Positions 18,895 through 30,400 of a stretch of DNA of 64,000 bases are shown one piece after another. A program made the translations under genes and the position numbers. Position 1 is the stretch's first letter, and every line of letters begins with the position of its first letter. Origin of the DNA: Symbiodinium sp. CCMP2592 (lineage: Eukaryota > Sar > Dinophyceae > Suessiales > Symbiodiniaceae); assembly GCA_905221615.1 (NCBI GenBank), contig CAJNDT010000001.1:2097894-2161893 (forward strand), written 5' to 3'. The notes beneath the pieces were generated by a model, which was not told the DNA's origin, did no database searches, and was given only the letters and a program-made list of their open reading frames with translations.

Positions 18895-19695
18895 ATCTAG
18901 CACTTCTGTATTCTGCAAACAGCGAGATTAACCACAGCGGGATGCGAAAAAGAAGCAGAGTCTTTCAGAACAAGGGCGCTCGAAGAGACGTCTACTAGAT
19001 TAGGCCCAAACCAGGAGTCCAATTTTAGAAGTTGGATCAGAGTGTGTGCTCCAGCTGTGATTTCAGCCATATTCAAGTCTCTGGACAGATCAACCCCATC
19101 AGCTTCAAAATCATGGTTTTTGTCCACTGCCCACTAAGACAAGATCTGCCAACGACAGGACACCAGACATTTTAGGCCAAAACAAAAATTAAGTTATCTT
19201 TGAACCGCAAAACACAGGGTCAAACCTGGTGTTGGATGCGACAGTGTAAGCTGTATTCCGAAATAGCTTCCAGAACCGAACCCTCGACCAACCCTTGCCC
19301 GTTTTGCAGTAGGGGTTTGGGGGGACCCTTGCCTCCACCGACTTCCATAGGTCTGAGAGCCGACAAGCACAGTCATGTTTTGTGGTAGCAGATAAAGGTA
19401 GGAGCTGAGTGTCTGGGTTCCAGATCGCGCCTGGTTGCACAGGCAACTAGTGTAGCACTTGCCAACGGACCGGTTATTTCGTACCGTGACTGCAATCTGC
19501 ATGGCAGCGTCGTCCGAAAAGAAAGGGGCCGTGTGATAGAACAACGGCGTGCTAGCCTACAGGCACATGGAGAAATAAAAATTGTGGAGTACCGGCCGAT
19601 ACAGCGCCAGGACGACATTGTCGCCATCGTGATGACAGTGGCGGACATTGTCCCAGCTGCTTTAAGGCGGCGGGGGCCTCGGGAACGGGCATTCC
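18895..19695. other. Unassigned region
   Basis: Competing open frames on both strands (for example minus 19373-19699, Arg/Cys-rich; plus 19533-19751) cannot be ranked. Nothing resembles a known family. Confidence 0.35.
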
Positions 19696-20274
19696 TCAAG
19701 AAAGCGAAGGCTGCGGGTCCAATCTTCGATGGTGGTTTTTCGAGATCCTGACGTCGCTGCCTCCTGAAGCTGCCATCGCTCTGAATCTGGCGTTCGGGGC
19801 CCTCTCGCTGGCCACCGGTTCAGCCGGAGTCAGTATGGGCTGAGGCTGGGGCTGGCGTTGGGCGGGAATCGCCGGCGGTTGGTCCTGGTCCTCCACAGGG
19901 CTGGCTGGTGGGTCACCCCAGATGCCTGGAGCTTGGCGGATGCTCCTTGTGTCTCTTGCTGTGGAGTTCCTGACCCCATGTCAGCTTGGGTAGCTTGCGT
20001 AGCTTCCACAGCGGATCTGGCCGTAGGTGATGTAGGAGATGAAGGCGGCACCGGTTCCGGGGCAGGGTGAGCCTTGCTCCCGCTTTGGGATGCTGGAGTT
20101 GTCATTGACACCGCCTCCTCCTTCGGAACGATAGTCTTTATCGGAGGTGGAGGAGGGGGCTTGTCGAGCACCAAGTAGCCGTCCTGGTTGGAGTAGGAAT
20201 TTCAGGGGAAGATTTCCTGGTAGACATACCTGCCGCATGTCCTCAATTCGGTAGAAAGGTAGAACTTGGCCCAC
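19696..20274 (-). CDS. Proline/glutamine-rich protein fragment with a possible 46-bp intron
   Basis: On the minus strand, codons for FYRIEDMRQ end at 20230 and are followed by GTATGT. An AG at 20185-20184 precedes codons for DGYLVLDKPPPPPP in phase. Removing 20229-20184 therefore joins two plausible coding stretches. The product continues as Pro/Ser/Thr/Gln-rich sequence (PAPEPVPPSSPTSPTARS) and, after a frame change near 19910, as EDQDQPPAIPAQRQPQPQP and later APNARFRAMAASGG. It looks like a disordered Gag-like or regulatory region. Neither a start nor a definite end is visible. Confidence 0.35.
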
Positions 20275-20385
20275 ACAGCAGACTTTTCCCAGGACCCAAG
20301 TCCAGGGAAGGGATCCGATGGATCTGCCTTTTCTGGGACCAGGGAGCCATTGTTATTTCCAAACTTGTCATCTGAGCGGGCATAG

Positions 20386-21614
20386 GTGGCTGTATCCGTC
20401 CGGAGCTCACCATTGACTCGCCAGCCACAGCCAGCGTGCGCTGTGACGGTGGGAGCTTACAATGTGCCACTATCGTGGCACAAACTGCAGTGCGGGTACA
20501 GAGTGAAGTGGATAGGATGGCTATTCAATTTCAGATCAGGGACTTTCAGTCTGCCAACCGACAAGATTGAGAAGATTCTTCGTTCAGTGCGGGTCGTTCT
20601 GCGGCCAGGCAACGTGGATCGCTGCGATCTTGAAAAAACGGTGGGTTTGCTTCAGTGGGTGAGCCAGATTTCTCCTGAACTCCGCCCCTGGATGGCATTC
20701 TTGTATTCGGATCTGCATAGACCGGTGGCCACAAACCATCATGTGGATTCTGGCGAGTGGCACTTGCTGCATGAGTACTTGGATGATAACCTGCGGTTCA
20801 CCAGCCAACCTCCAGGCACAGCTATTCCACGAGGTGCTCGTCTTTTGTCTGCCAGGCACATTGAGCTGCACTCCAAGCAGGACTTGAACAAAGTTCCTCT
20901 GACTTCACGTCGGATATATATGCGTATCTCCGATCCCAAACATCCCAAGCGCAAGCTTTCGGAATGCAGCCGCAAGTTCATGGAATTTTGGGAATCGTGG
21001 TGCATGCGCAGCCCATTGGAACAGTGCCTGCACCTTCCTCCACGGAGCATTGCCTGTACCTTGGCAGCGGATGCTTGTGCTCAGGGTTCCTCTATCGGGA
21101 TAGGTGGTTTTCTGCGTGTTGAGGGCTCATCCGTCTTGTGGTTCAGCGAACGATTTGCGAAGTCGGATTTCGATGACTTGAACATCCCTCTCGACAACAA
21201 CACTCAGAAGAATATTGGTGCTGGGAGCTCCTGGCTCAAATTGCTCTGGCGCTTCTTTTTGCAGAGACTTGCCCGGGCGGACGATGCAGGCTTCAGCTGC
21301 GTACTTTCTGCGACAATGCCTCTGCACAGGCATCGGCAAATCGTTTGATGACTACGTCATCCCCGCTCTGCTTTTTCGCTCAGCAACTGGCTTTTGTCGC
21401 TTTTAGACACGGGATTACCCTGGACGTGCACCACATTTCGGGCTTCCGCAACGAGGAGGCAGATTACCTGTCCCGCTGGAACGGCACGGACCCTCTGTTG
21501 CCCGAGTTCGCTGAAACCTTTCGCTATCGCTACCCAGTCAAGCGCATGTGGCAGTCTGACCATGATGTGAGAGTGTTCCCGAAGGGCACTCGGCTCCTGT
21601 GGAGTCCTCCGTGA
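20386..21614 (+). pseudogene. Decayed reverse transcriptase C-terminus and RNase H of a YR-type retroelement
   Basis: The frame starting at 20386 encodes VPLSWHKLQCGYRVKWIGW, matching PISWKKAQLGDQITWCGW in the intact RT at 44104-47163. It then encodes the connection region (DLEKTVGLLQWVSQISPELR), the IHSKQDL-like motif and an RNase H start (AADACAQGSSIGIGGFL). After a frame change near 21345 the RNase H end follows (VHHISGFRNEEADYLSRWN). The catalytic YVDD box and everything N-terminal are missing or unreadable, and an acidic residue block (DNASA-type) is out of frame. This is a non-functional relative of the 36-48 kb element. Confidence 0.75.
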
Positions 21615-21694
21615 AGGCAGCCATTCAGTCGTAGCACGATTTCAATTGGGGCTCTTGTCCCAGCGCTCCTCCTTCTTTGGCTGTGGCAGTTCTT

Positions 21695-21964
21695 AAGGGG
21701 GGATGCATCTTGATAAGTCCGATACTTCGGTATCTTACTTACTCGAGTGCTTTCCACCACAGCCAAAAGAAGGAGGGGTCCGAGTGCAGTCTCTGTAGTT
21801 CGTGCGCGAGACCGGATGAATATTTCATAAATTCATACTTTATATATTATTGATTCTGGAATACATAACCTCGGTTTTCCCTTATGATATTTGAAAGCTT
21901 TGCTTACCGAATATCTGGTCCATTTCCATCGTGGTGTGCCGACGGCTGTTGTGAAATATAAAAC
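21695..21964. repeat. Direct repeat copy 1 (~270 bp), probable B1 of a YR retroelement end
   Basis: Starts AAGGGGGGATGCATCTTGAT and ends GAAATATAAAAC. Near-identical to 22471-22742. It lies 80 bp after the decayed RNase H frame. It contains an AT-rich core (TTTATATATTATTGATTCTG). Confidence 0.85.
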
Positions 21965-22470
21965 GATCCTTGTGCTTGCTCAAGCTTGTTTTTATGGAAC
22001 AACAACGCGGTTTTTGTGCAACTCTGCTTAATTGCGTTTGACATTCCTTTCACAACAGCTGTCGGCCCAAAGAGCAACATGTCGAAGCACATGTTTTCGC
22101 AAAGACCCCACCCTCCCACCCATGAGCAGTGTGTGCTCATGTGGTCTTTGTTGCATGCGTGGTACTCTTTCTATCTCGCGCCTATCGGGCATAACTGTGT
22201 GTGCGCCAAACTTTTCTCCAGGCTTCACATGTGTGAGGCGGTTGGACTCACGAAGATTGTTTGGTACACCCCTCGGTGTGCGTCTCCCTAGTCACTGAGT
22301 CGGCTCTGTGAGTCACAAGTGCTGGTGATTACGAGTTCTCTTGGCGAGAGCTTGTGGTTCACTTGGCACCCTTTTCCAGTGGTGCATCAGGATGCTATCC
22401 TCCCTTCCAGGATGTATGTTGGTGTTTATGTTTCCTTACTGGTCGTTGCTTACAACGCTGTTTACGACGG
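21965..22470. other. 506-bp segment between the direct repeats (possible A2 region)
   Basis: Unique within the window. In a split-direct-repeat retroelement this position holds A2, whose partner A1 would sit at the lost left end. No protein recognised. Confidence 0.45.
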
Positions 22471-22742
22471 AAGGGGGGGGATGCATCTTGATAAGTCCGA
22501 TACTTCGGTATCTTACTTACTCGAGTGCTTTCCACCACAGCCAAAAGAAGGAGGGGTCCGAGTGCAGTCTCTGTAGTTCGCGCGCGAAACCGGATGAATA
22601 TTTCATAAATTCATACTTTATATATTATTGATTCTGGAATACATAACCTCGGTTTTCCCTTATGATATTTGAAAGCTTTGCTTACCGAATATCTGGTCCA
22701 TTTCCATCGTGGTGTGCCGACGGCTGTTGTGAAATATAAAAC
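22471..22742. repeat. Direct repeat copy 2 (~272 bp), probable B2
   Basis: Same sequence as 21695-21964 with very few differences (the G-run is 8 instead of 6 long). Homology ends at GAAATATAAAAC, after which the two flanks diverge, marking a probable element end. Confidence 0.85.
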
Positions 22743-23216
22743 TATAGCTGATCCGCCCAGGTCAAAAGACCTTTGAGTGGTTGCGGCCTACAGGCTTTGA
22801 GCTAACTGGCAGTGATCAGCCAAAGCGAGTTTGCAGGCTGCAGAGTATCGAGCTCCAGATTGTTGTATGTACTTGAACATTGAAACGGAATTCGCGTTGT
22901 GTATGCTGTCAGCTGAGCAGCAGTAGCACGACCAGCAGGAGGCTAGGGCATAATTTCCGACTGACAGCGGCGGCATCCGGCAGAGGTGCCATCAGTGCTC
23001 GTGCTCTGAATGCCAAGGCGGATGCTGCGGCAAATGCTGGAGCAATGGCTCGGCTCGTGTTGCATAGCACCGGGCTCTGCGCCATGCCACTGACTGGAAG
23101 ACTAGGGCCATCCTGGCGGTGGCCAGGGTTTCTGAGATGCTCTCGGAGCACATTCAACGTGAACATGGCTTAGTGCTGCTGGCGAGTCCGGGGCAGCTGC
23201 TGCTGGCGGAGGTTGA
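22743..23216. other. Spacer, nothing recognised
   Basis: Overlapping open frames occur on both strands (22880-23173 plus, 22909-23166 minus), with no known domain and no basis to choose between them. Confidence 0.35.
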
Positions 23217-23353
23217 GGCCCTCTTCTGAGGCTTCAGCTGCACCTTCCCATGAGGCCCTCTTCTGAGGCTTCAGTGGGGGCGGGGGCCGGGGCACCTTCC
23301 CACAGGGCCTGCTTAGCCGGGGCGGAGGCCGGGGCACCTTCCCACAGGGCCTG
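23217..23353. repeat. Short imperfect minisatellite
   Basis: Alternating GGCCCTCTTCTGAGGCTTCAG (twice) and GCCGGGGCACCTTCCCACAG (twice) blocks separated by GGGGGCGG/GGCGGAGG, period roughly 45-50 bp. Confidence 0.75.
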
Positions 23354-24051
23354 CTAACGTCGCTGGTCTGCCGCTCTCCTGAGCTCCTTCAGCTTCTTCT
23401 TCTGAGTGTCGCTCGTTGAAAACTTCTTTCCATCGCTGAACCTGTTTCTTAGTCTCGCAGTCTTCACTGCTTGAAAGACTGGTAAAGATTTTGAGGCTTT
23501 CCTTTCGCTTGGCATATTCAGGCCTCCGAAGGAATCGTCCCAACGTGTCACACAGTGGCATTGGACGACCCTTGTGTGGGACCTTCCGGCCCGCAGGAGT
23601 TGTACCGTTTTGTCTCGGAAGAGAACGAAACAGGTATGGCCTTCGCGACTTACTGCTTAGTCTGCCAGTGGCACCTTGGTTACAGCGTTGGAGAAGGCAT
23701 GCAGCGCGCTGCCTTGCCGCTACTGGCCGCCTCCGGATGTCTGGCGTCGAGTGTCGACCCCAAACGGCTCAGACGGCTCTCCCATTAGTAAATCTGAGCT
23801 AGGGGAGAGGCGGTTCGACCACGTTTAAGGTCCGGGCTGTGGATCTTGTCAGCTATGCCGGGTCAGCCTGAAAAGCTGCGGGTAAGCCTGCGCATGCCTA
23901 AAGCATGCTTGGCCTTGACGTGGGGGGGGCCATGCCCACCTATTGTGGGGTCCGCCTTCCCACGCACAGGCACCCTATTGGTGTACGCATTCCTGGGTTT
24001 GGAGGGCCAGCACTCACCCCTTGAGGGTGTGTCAGAGTTACTCCTATCTTC
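23354..24051. other. Unassigned region with a Lys/Glu-rich minus-strand frame
   Basis: Two overlapping minus-strand frames (ending 23313 and 23354) encode charged sequence, for example SDGKKFSTSDTQKKKLKELR. Which one is used, if either, cannot be decided. It lies downstream of the decayed USP gene on the same strand and may be its 3' part. Confidence 0.3.
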
Positions 24052-24752
24052 TCAAGAAAAGGAGGTAGCAGTCTTCCCTAACATGTTTGCGATCTGAGGC
24101 CAAGGCTGGATATGGGCGAGTGGCATCATCCCCCACATACAGCACGCCTCTTTTGGGTGAATCCAGAAGGACCGGTAGTGGCCGGAGTGTATGTCAGCAC
24201 CTATGTGAAAAACTCCCGAAATGACTGCATATTGATGCCATTGCCGGCCCTCAATCCAGGACGGCATAGAGAGCTGCGCAGGTCCAGCGGGGTGCGTCGT
24301 TTTGTGCCGTCCATCCATCGAGGTGACTGGCAGGATGTCAGGGGCCCATGCCAGGGCGCGCTGGAACGTGTGGTCATACCATGCCGTGCAGGCCTGCTGC
24401 AGTACGACAGGCTGGAAAGGGGCAGCAGCAACGGCGTGAGGCCGTCATCCTCTCTTTCCGGCACTCCATTAGTGCGTCCTTCCCAGCGAGCGGGTTGCAG
24501 AGTTCCCGTGTTGTGCTCTAGCATGTCTTGTTAACGGCCATCGAATCGCCATCTGGGCACTAAGGACCGGAGAGCGAATAGGCTTGGAGGGTTTATGTGC
24601 CTCGTATCCATTGGATCCGCTTCCGGGTTGATGCAGTGTTGGACCAGTGGTCCCAGTTCCGCTACATTGGACGCAGAGTCTTTTGCGGCTAGTAGGGCCT
24701 GAATGGTCGCATTGACATAGCAGGTGTTACCCGAGTTCACCATGTGTCGCAT
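24052..24752 (-). pseudogene. Ubiquitin carboxyl-terminal hydrolase (USP) fragment, broken
   Basis: The minus frame from ATG 24752 encodes MVNSGNTCYVNATIQALL, the USP Cys box (usual N-x-GNTCYxN) with the nucleophile Cys. It continues to WRFDGR, then a stop at ~24533, then QDMLEH in the same frame, so the usual QQD motif is interrupted by a CAA-to-TAA change. After a frame change near 24310, the His box appears as FHIGADIHSGHYRSFWI, with the catalytic His in GHY. The Cys-to-His distance (~190 codons) is short for a USP. The enzyme would cleave ubiquitin from proteins, but this copy is inactive. It lies directly left of the LINE at 25040 and may belong to another retroelement. Confidence 0.7.
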
Positions 24753-25039
24753 ACGAGATACAGGCCTAGCGGGAGAGTGCTGCCGACAGCGCCCGTCGTT
24801 GCCATGGCAATAGTGGGTGATGCAGCCGCGGTGGCTGGCTTGTCTGCAGCCCCAAAAAAGCCACTAAGTGACATTGTCACCGCGGTCTTGGGATGAGGCT
24901 TGGAACATTGTTCCCGCATGTTGTCCGTGCCTTGCACCTTGTGCCACCCAAGCAGAACCTGAAACAGGACAATGCATTGCTCAGGGTGTTTGCCTGCAAA
25001 AGGGGCAGGGGTGCCCCTTTTGATCATTTGCACAGAATA
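24753..25039. other. Upstream flank of the USP fragment / left flank of the LINE
   Basis: A minus-strand frame (25033-24737) is open without ATG and encodes a hydrophobic then Ala/Thr-rich sequence. It may be an N-terminal part of the USP-bearing protein in another frame. Confidence 0.35.
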
Positions 25040-25106
25040 CTGTGAGGGTCCAAGCTCACGAGCGGTTCAAGCTTCGCAGGTCCCTCCCTCTTCTTTCCTT
25101 GAAGCC

Positions 25107-26842
25107 ATGTCGGGCCAGGGAGACCAGTTGGACAAAATGTCCACTTTGCTGGCAGAAGTGGCTGCTCAGCTAGAACAAGTGAAGCTGCAAGGAGCACGGC
25201 GTGAAGAGCAGCATCAAGACCTTACTGAACGCATGAGTCAGTTGGAAGCACGCATGGATGCCCCACAGTCTTCGGCTGCTGTGCTAATTCCGACTCAGCT
25301 GCAGCCACAATCCTTCACAGTTCCGCTAGCCCAGGGGGTAGACCTCAACGCCCCGGCTACAGTCGGGCAGTGCATGGAGTTAGTGCAGATGGCGATGCAG
25401 CAGAAGGTCGCCCCAGCTCTCGGAGCAGTCTACTCCTCCCTGTCCACCTCACAGGTGAGGACAAACGAGCGAGTGGGCAACCTGGAGCAGCAGGTCCGGG
25501 CCCTTCGCATCCGTACTGCATGGGCTGAGAAGGACATGCTCTTCTCACAGATCGAGCAGGCCAAGCGCACCATCGTATGCCGCAATTTCCCCACCTGGCA
25601 GACGGAGGCGGACCGCCGTCTCACAGTGGAAAAGGCCCTTGCGAAAGCTGGGCTGTGGAACATTGATGGTATGTGGGATCTGGCCACGACTCGGCTAGAC
25701 ACGGGCACGCCAGGCAAGCCGGAGCTCTCGGCCACATCCATCCTCACAGTCCCTTCCCTTACGATCCGGAAACGGATCCTGGAGGTATCGGACAGGGTGT
25801 ACCCTTGGTACTTCCACCAGGAGAAGCCTGGGACAACGGAGGAACCCAAGGAGCCCTGAAGGAACGGCTGAGAAGACCCCGGCGGCATCCTCACAGGCAG
25901 CCGGGTCCAAAGAGGAAGCCCAGACCTATGAGTATAAGGGCGGCGGTCCTGTAAAGCTCTCTCCTGGAGTCACACAGTTTGAACGCCGGCTCGCTTCGCC
26001 GCTCCAGGGACTCATGAACGCTTACAGGGCGGCCTTCAGCAAGTTCACCAAAGAGCCGTTGGTGCCGAGGTGGAAGACGCTGGCACTTGTTGACTCCAAA
26101 GAGGCTTGGCTGGGCCGGATCGTGTACCGCCGCGGGGGTCCTTCACAGACGACCTAGTGCGAGATCCACATCCCGGAGGAACATGCCAACAAGCTCTTGG
26201 AGACCTGGCGCAGCATCTGGTATGACCAATTGCGACAGCAGGTCAACCAGACGACTGTCGAGCAGGAAGCTTTCGACAGTGCAGCTCGCCTCACAGCACA
26301 CAACTATGCTGAGGCCAAGAGACTTAGCAGGTTCCTGACCAAGGCCATCCCGGAGACCGGAGTACAACGAAGGCGAAGATGAAGGCCTAGACCATTGGAT
26401 CGCCAGGTTCCGGTATGAGTTCCCATGGCCGGTGAAGTTTGTACAAGTCCCCCCGGACGCCGAGGAGAGGACGCACTTCACAGGCCTTCGGTCCACAGAG
26501 GAGCTCATGGAAGAGATGGCAGCCCAGGAGCAGGAGGCAGCCTTCACAGTGAACTCTGAGAGCGGAGGCGTGGGGGCAATGATCGACGTGACCTCCCAGA
26601 TGAAGCGCACCCACAGTGACGCAGCCTCCGCTGTCAGTGGAATCAGCACGGCTAGCGTCCCGAGCTCGGGGCTTCCGCCTCCACAGCCCACCAAGGCCAG
26701 ACCGAGCTACTACCCGTTTGGCTCACAGACGGAGCTAGAGGGAGCGGTCGAGGCAGCAAAGATCGCCCACATCAACAATGGTGGGGTCCCGGGCGACTAC
26801 TCACAGGAGGCCTGGGAGGCATGGTGCATCAAGCGCCAGTGA
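25107..26842 (+). pseudogene. LINE ORF1-like protein, broken in three frames
   Basis: ATG at 25107 begins MSGQGDQLDKMSTLLAEVAA, a coiled coil (residues ~8-55). A second helical, heptad-like region follows (VGNLEQQVRALRIRTAWAEK), then VCRNFPTWQTEADRRLTVEK. The first frame stops at 25859. Coding-like sequence continues one frame on (KEEAQTYEYKGGGPVKLSPG; ...HANKLLETWRSIWYDQLRQQ), with an in-frame TAG at 26155, then shifts again near 26384 (WIARFRYEFPWPVKFVQVPP) to 26842. It would be a ~580-residue nucleic-acid chaperone-like protein if intact. No CCHC knuckle or RRM was identified. Confidence 0.6.
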
Positions 26843-27474
26843 TGGTCTGGCAAGCGCGCCCTCTCTTCCTTGCAATCTTCCGCAGCAGCTGTGCGACCGC
26901 ATTTTTCACAGGCTGCTGCCTCTTGTACCATAGCTGACCCAGACCGTACCACACAGCTGGGCAAAAATAAGTTGAACCGTTCTGGCACGCCACCTAAAGG
27001 CGAGCTGGGTGCGCCGAGCCACTATTGTAACTCTAGTCCATCTACACCTCACAGTTTCGCTTTTCCAGGTTGCTCTGAGAGTTGTTCTAGTGTGCCTTTC
27101 GGCGACGAAGTGCCCCACAGACCCCACACCACTTCCCGGACACCCCTCTCCTCACAGACCCGAGCACAATACCACCGCCACCTCAGGTCACAAACAGCAC
27201 GGCAGCGGCGAGCACGCCGCCGCATCACCACCAGATCTCGCAGCAGGCGGGAATACAGAGCTTGGAGGCATGCTCTATCCACCTCTCCAACCCCTAGTTG
27301 TGGTTTGGGCTCCAGAGCTAGGATCAACAACCAAAAGCCTTTATACGGCCCCACGCCGACTGCCCCAACCCCGGGCGGCTTACAGCCTGTTTCGACCAGG
27401 GCTTCCCTTAAGGGCCGAAGCCACAGTTTCGCTCTTGCAGACGTTTCCACCGCCTTTTGGCCAAAGCTCCAGAC

Positions 27475-30400
27475 ATGAGAGTGAAGAGACACCCCCCACA
27501 GAACCGCTCCACCCCCAATCATTTGAGGCTTCGAACATCGGAGCCTGCCACCCCACCAATTGGCCATTTTGGCCCGCCTGCCTCCCCAACGGAAGGCTCC
27601 TCCACCACAGCCCCTCTCACAGCGGACACTCTCCCCCCCTCTCTCCCTTCTCCGCCCAACCCCACCCCCCCCTCACAGCCTCAGGTGAGCAGTGGCCGTG
27701 ATTCCTGGGCCGAGGCCCACGATACTCAAAACAAGCAGCACACCCGAGTCAAGACCCACTGCCGTAGCCCTCAAGAACACGGCAGACAGAGGCATTCCAC
27801 ACAGCTGCGCTCCAAAGTGCATCTGAAAGGGGGGTTCTGGAACACCACGGGCCTTCTTGAAGCTGGCAAGATCCACACCTTGATCAAGATCATGCAGACG
27901 CATGGTCTTGACTGGCTGGCCCTCACAGAGACCCACGTGAAGCAACAGGATCGCTTTATGATCGATGGGTACACCGTCACACACAGCGCAGATGACAAGC
28001 TGGATGCCAAGGGCAATCCGGTACAGACCTTCACGGGGGTGTCCCTGATTACCTCCCCGCGGCTCACACCTTGCATTCTGGACATCGTTGCCACCGACGG
28101 TCGCTTCCTCTCTTTCAAGATCGACACAGCCGAAGCCCCTCTCACAGTTCAGGTGGTGTACGCTCCTCACAATCAACGTGAGCAGCCGGTCCGCGATGCC
28201 TTCTGGCAGTCACTCGGGGACATCCTTCACAGCCACCCCGCCAGCGAACCCCTTATAGTGGTGGGCGACTTCAATGCGCAACTGCTTGACGAACTCTCGG
28301 CCAATCGCGGCAGCGTCGGGCCCCACGCCCACTTTGGAGCGAACGTGGCCGATGAGACCTTAGCCTCACAGGCTGGCGAGGATGACTCTTTGTCCAATCA
28401 CGCGCAGCTGTTCGAGATGTCGGTCAGTCACGACCTATGTTTTCCACAGACGTGGATGGACAAAGCCGAGAAACACCGGATGACACACCAGCGCCCGAAC
28501 GGTGACCTGGTTCAGCTGGACCACGCCATCACTAAGTTCGCCTGGAAGAATATGGTCACTGATGTGCACACCCTCCCGAACGCCGCTCTCAACAGCAACC
28601 ACTTTCTCACCAGAGTCACACTCTCCTTACACACAGCCTGCCACAAGAGAGCAGCACCCACCCCCAAACCGACCAGACGCCCCGATGCACAGTCCATTCT
28701 TTCTTTCAACACACACTTCACAGAAACCCTTCAGCATAAGCCAGCCTTCGAGGAGCCTACCACACACGAGGCCGATGTGGAGGACGTCTCCCCCCAGCCT
28801 TCGCAGTCGAACACCGACCAGCAGAGGCTGGACCAGCAATGGCAATCGATCAAGGATTCCATTTTGCAGTCCATGGAGAAGCATATCCCCGCACAGGACA
28901 GCAAACCCAAGCATCCCTGGATTAGCCAGCAGACGTGGGAGCTCATAGAACAACGAACTGCCGCTCGCCAGAGCCAGGATCTGGACACTGAGCGCGAACT
29001 GCACAAGACCATCCGCTCACAGGCCCGCAGGGACAAGCAACAATGGCTCAAGGATCGCCTTCAGGAGAGCGAAGAGACCATGGACGCTCGGGACAAGTGG
29101 CGCTGGATCAAGCGCATCCGCTCGGACTACAGGCCCCGTACGGTCACTCTACACGACTCCAACGGCAAGCCCACCAGCTACAGCAAGCAGGCCGACACCT
29201 TTGCCAAACACCTGTCGGAAGTTCAGTGGGCCCCGCCACCAACAGACTACACAGGACCCACCCACAAACTGACGGACGAAAGTTCAGTCAACATGGAACC
29301 CATCACGATGGAGGAGCTCAACGCCACCCTCAAAGGCATGGCTTCACACAAAGCCCCAGGCCCGGATCAAATTCCGGCAGAGGCCTTACAGTGGCTCACA
29401 CCAGCCAATCGGCAACCGTTACTGGACCTCTTCAACGACGCACTGCTCACAGGTCTGGTACCGGAAGAATGGTCAACGGCAGTAGTGGCTGAGATTCACA
29501 AGCGAGGCACCATGGCGGACCCCAACAACTACCGCCCCATCGCACTCCTCAGCACCTCTTACAAGCTCTTCGCCAGGCTCCTCCAGAAACGCCTGGAGCA
29601 GGCGATAGACCACAAGCTGCGACCCACACAGTATGGGTTTAGAGCCACCAGATCGACCTCACAGGCGATTCATGTGGCAAGGAGGCTGTTGGAGCGAGCC
29701 GAACGCTGCGGTTCAACTCTGTACGTGCAGCTTCTTGACTGGAGCCAAGCATTTGACAAAGTCCATCCACAAGCAGTAACGGTGGCACTCGAACGGCACG
29801 GAGTGACGCCGTCGTTTGTCAATCTGATTGGCTCGATTTACAACAACCCCTCCTTCACAGTCAAGGCAGCAGGACAACAGAGCCAGCAGTCTCTCGCAAG
29901 CTCGGGCATTCGCCAAGGCTGTCCGCTTTCTCCCTATCTCTTCCTGGTGGTTCACAGCATGATCATGGCCGATGTCGACGCGGAGCTGCAGCAGCACGGC
30001 CAGAACCAACCATTCTACGACCTCGCTTACGCAGACGACATGGCCATCTTCACAGGTACTGCGGAAAGGGGCCAGCAAATTCTGCACAAATTCAGGAAGT
30101 TGCCGCTCACAGCAACCTCTCGTTGAATCTTAAAAAGTGCGAATTGCTTCGCTCACAGCTGGCCGTCAATCACATACACTTCCTCACAGGTGAACTAATG
30201 AAGGAAGTCACACAGGCCAAGTACCTCGGCGTTGTCCTCAGCCAGGACTCGTCCAGCAAGGCGGACATCACCGCAAGATTGGGGAAGGCGCGGAAGCACT
30301 TCAACACCCTGCACTCCTTTTGGCGACACACAGGCCTGAGCGTAGCGTGGAAGCTGCGCATCTACAACGCGGTCTTCATCCCCATGATTGCTTATGGCAT

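Noticed and set aside
21695-22742. Direct repeats as LTRs of a small LTR element
   Set aside because: The 506 bp between them encodes nothing. The position after an RNase H end fits B1-A2-B2 of a YR element better. It is not excluded, only less likely.
22880-23173. Ala-rich plus-strand and Leu-rich minus-strand frames
   Set aside because: They are mirror frames of the same GC-rich segment with no domain on either strand.
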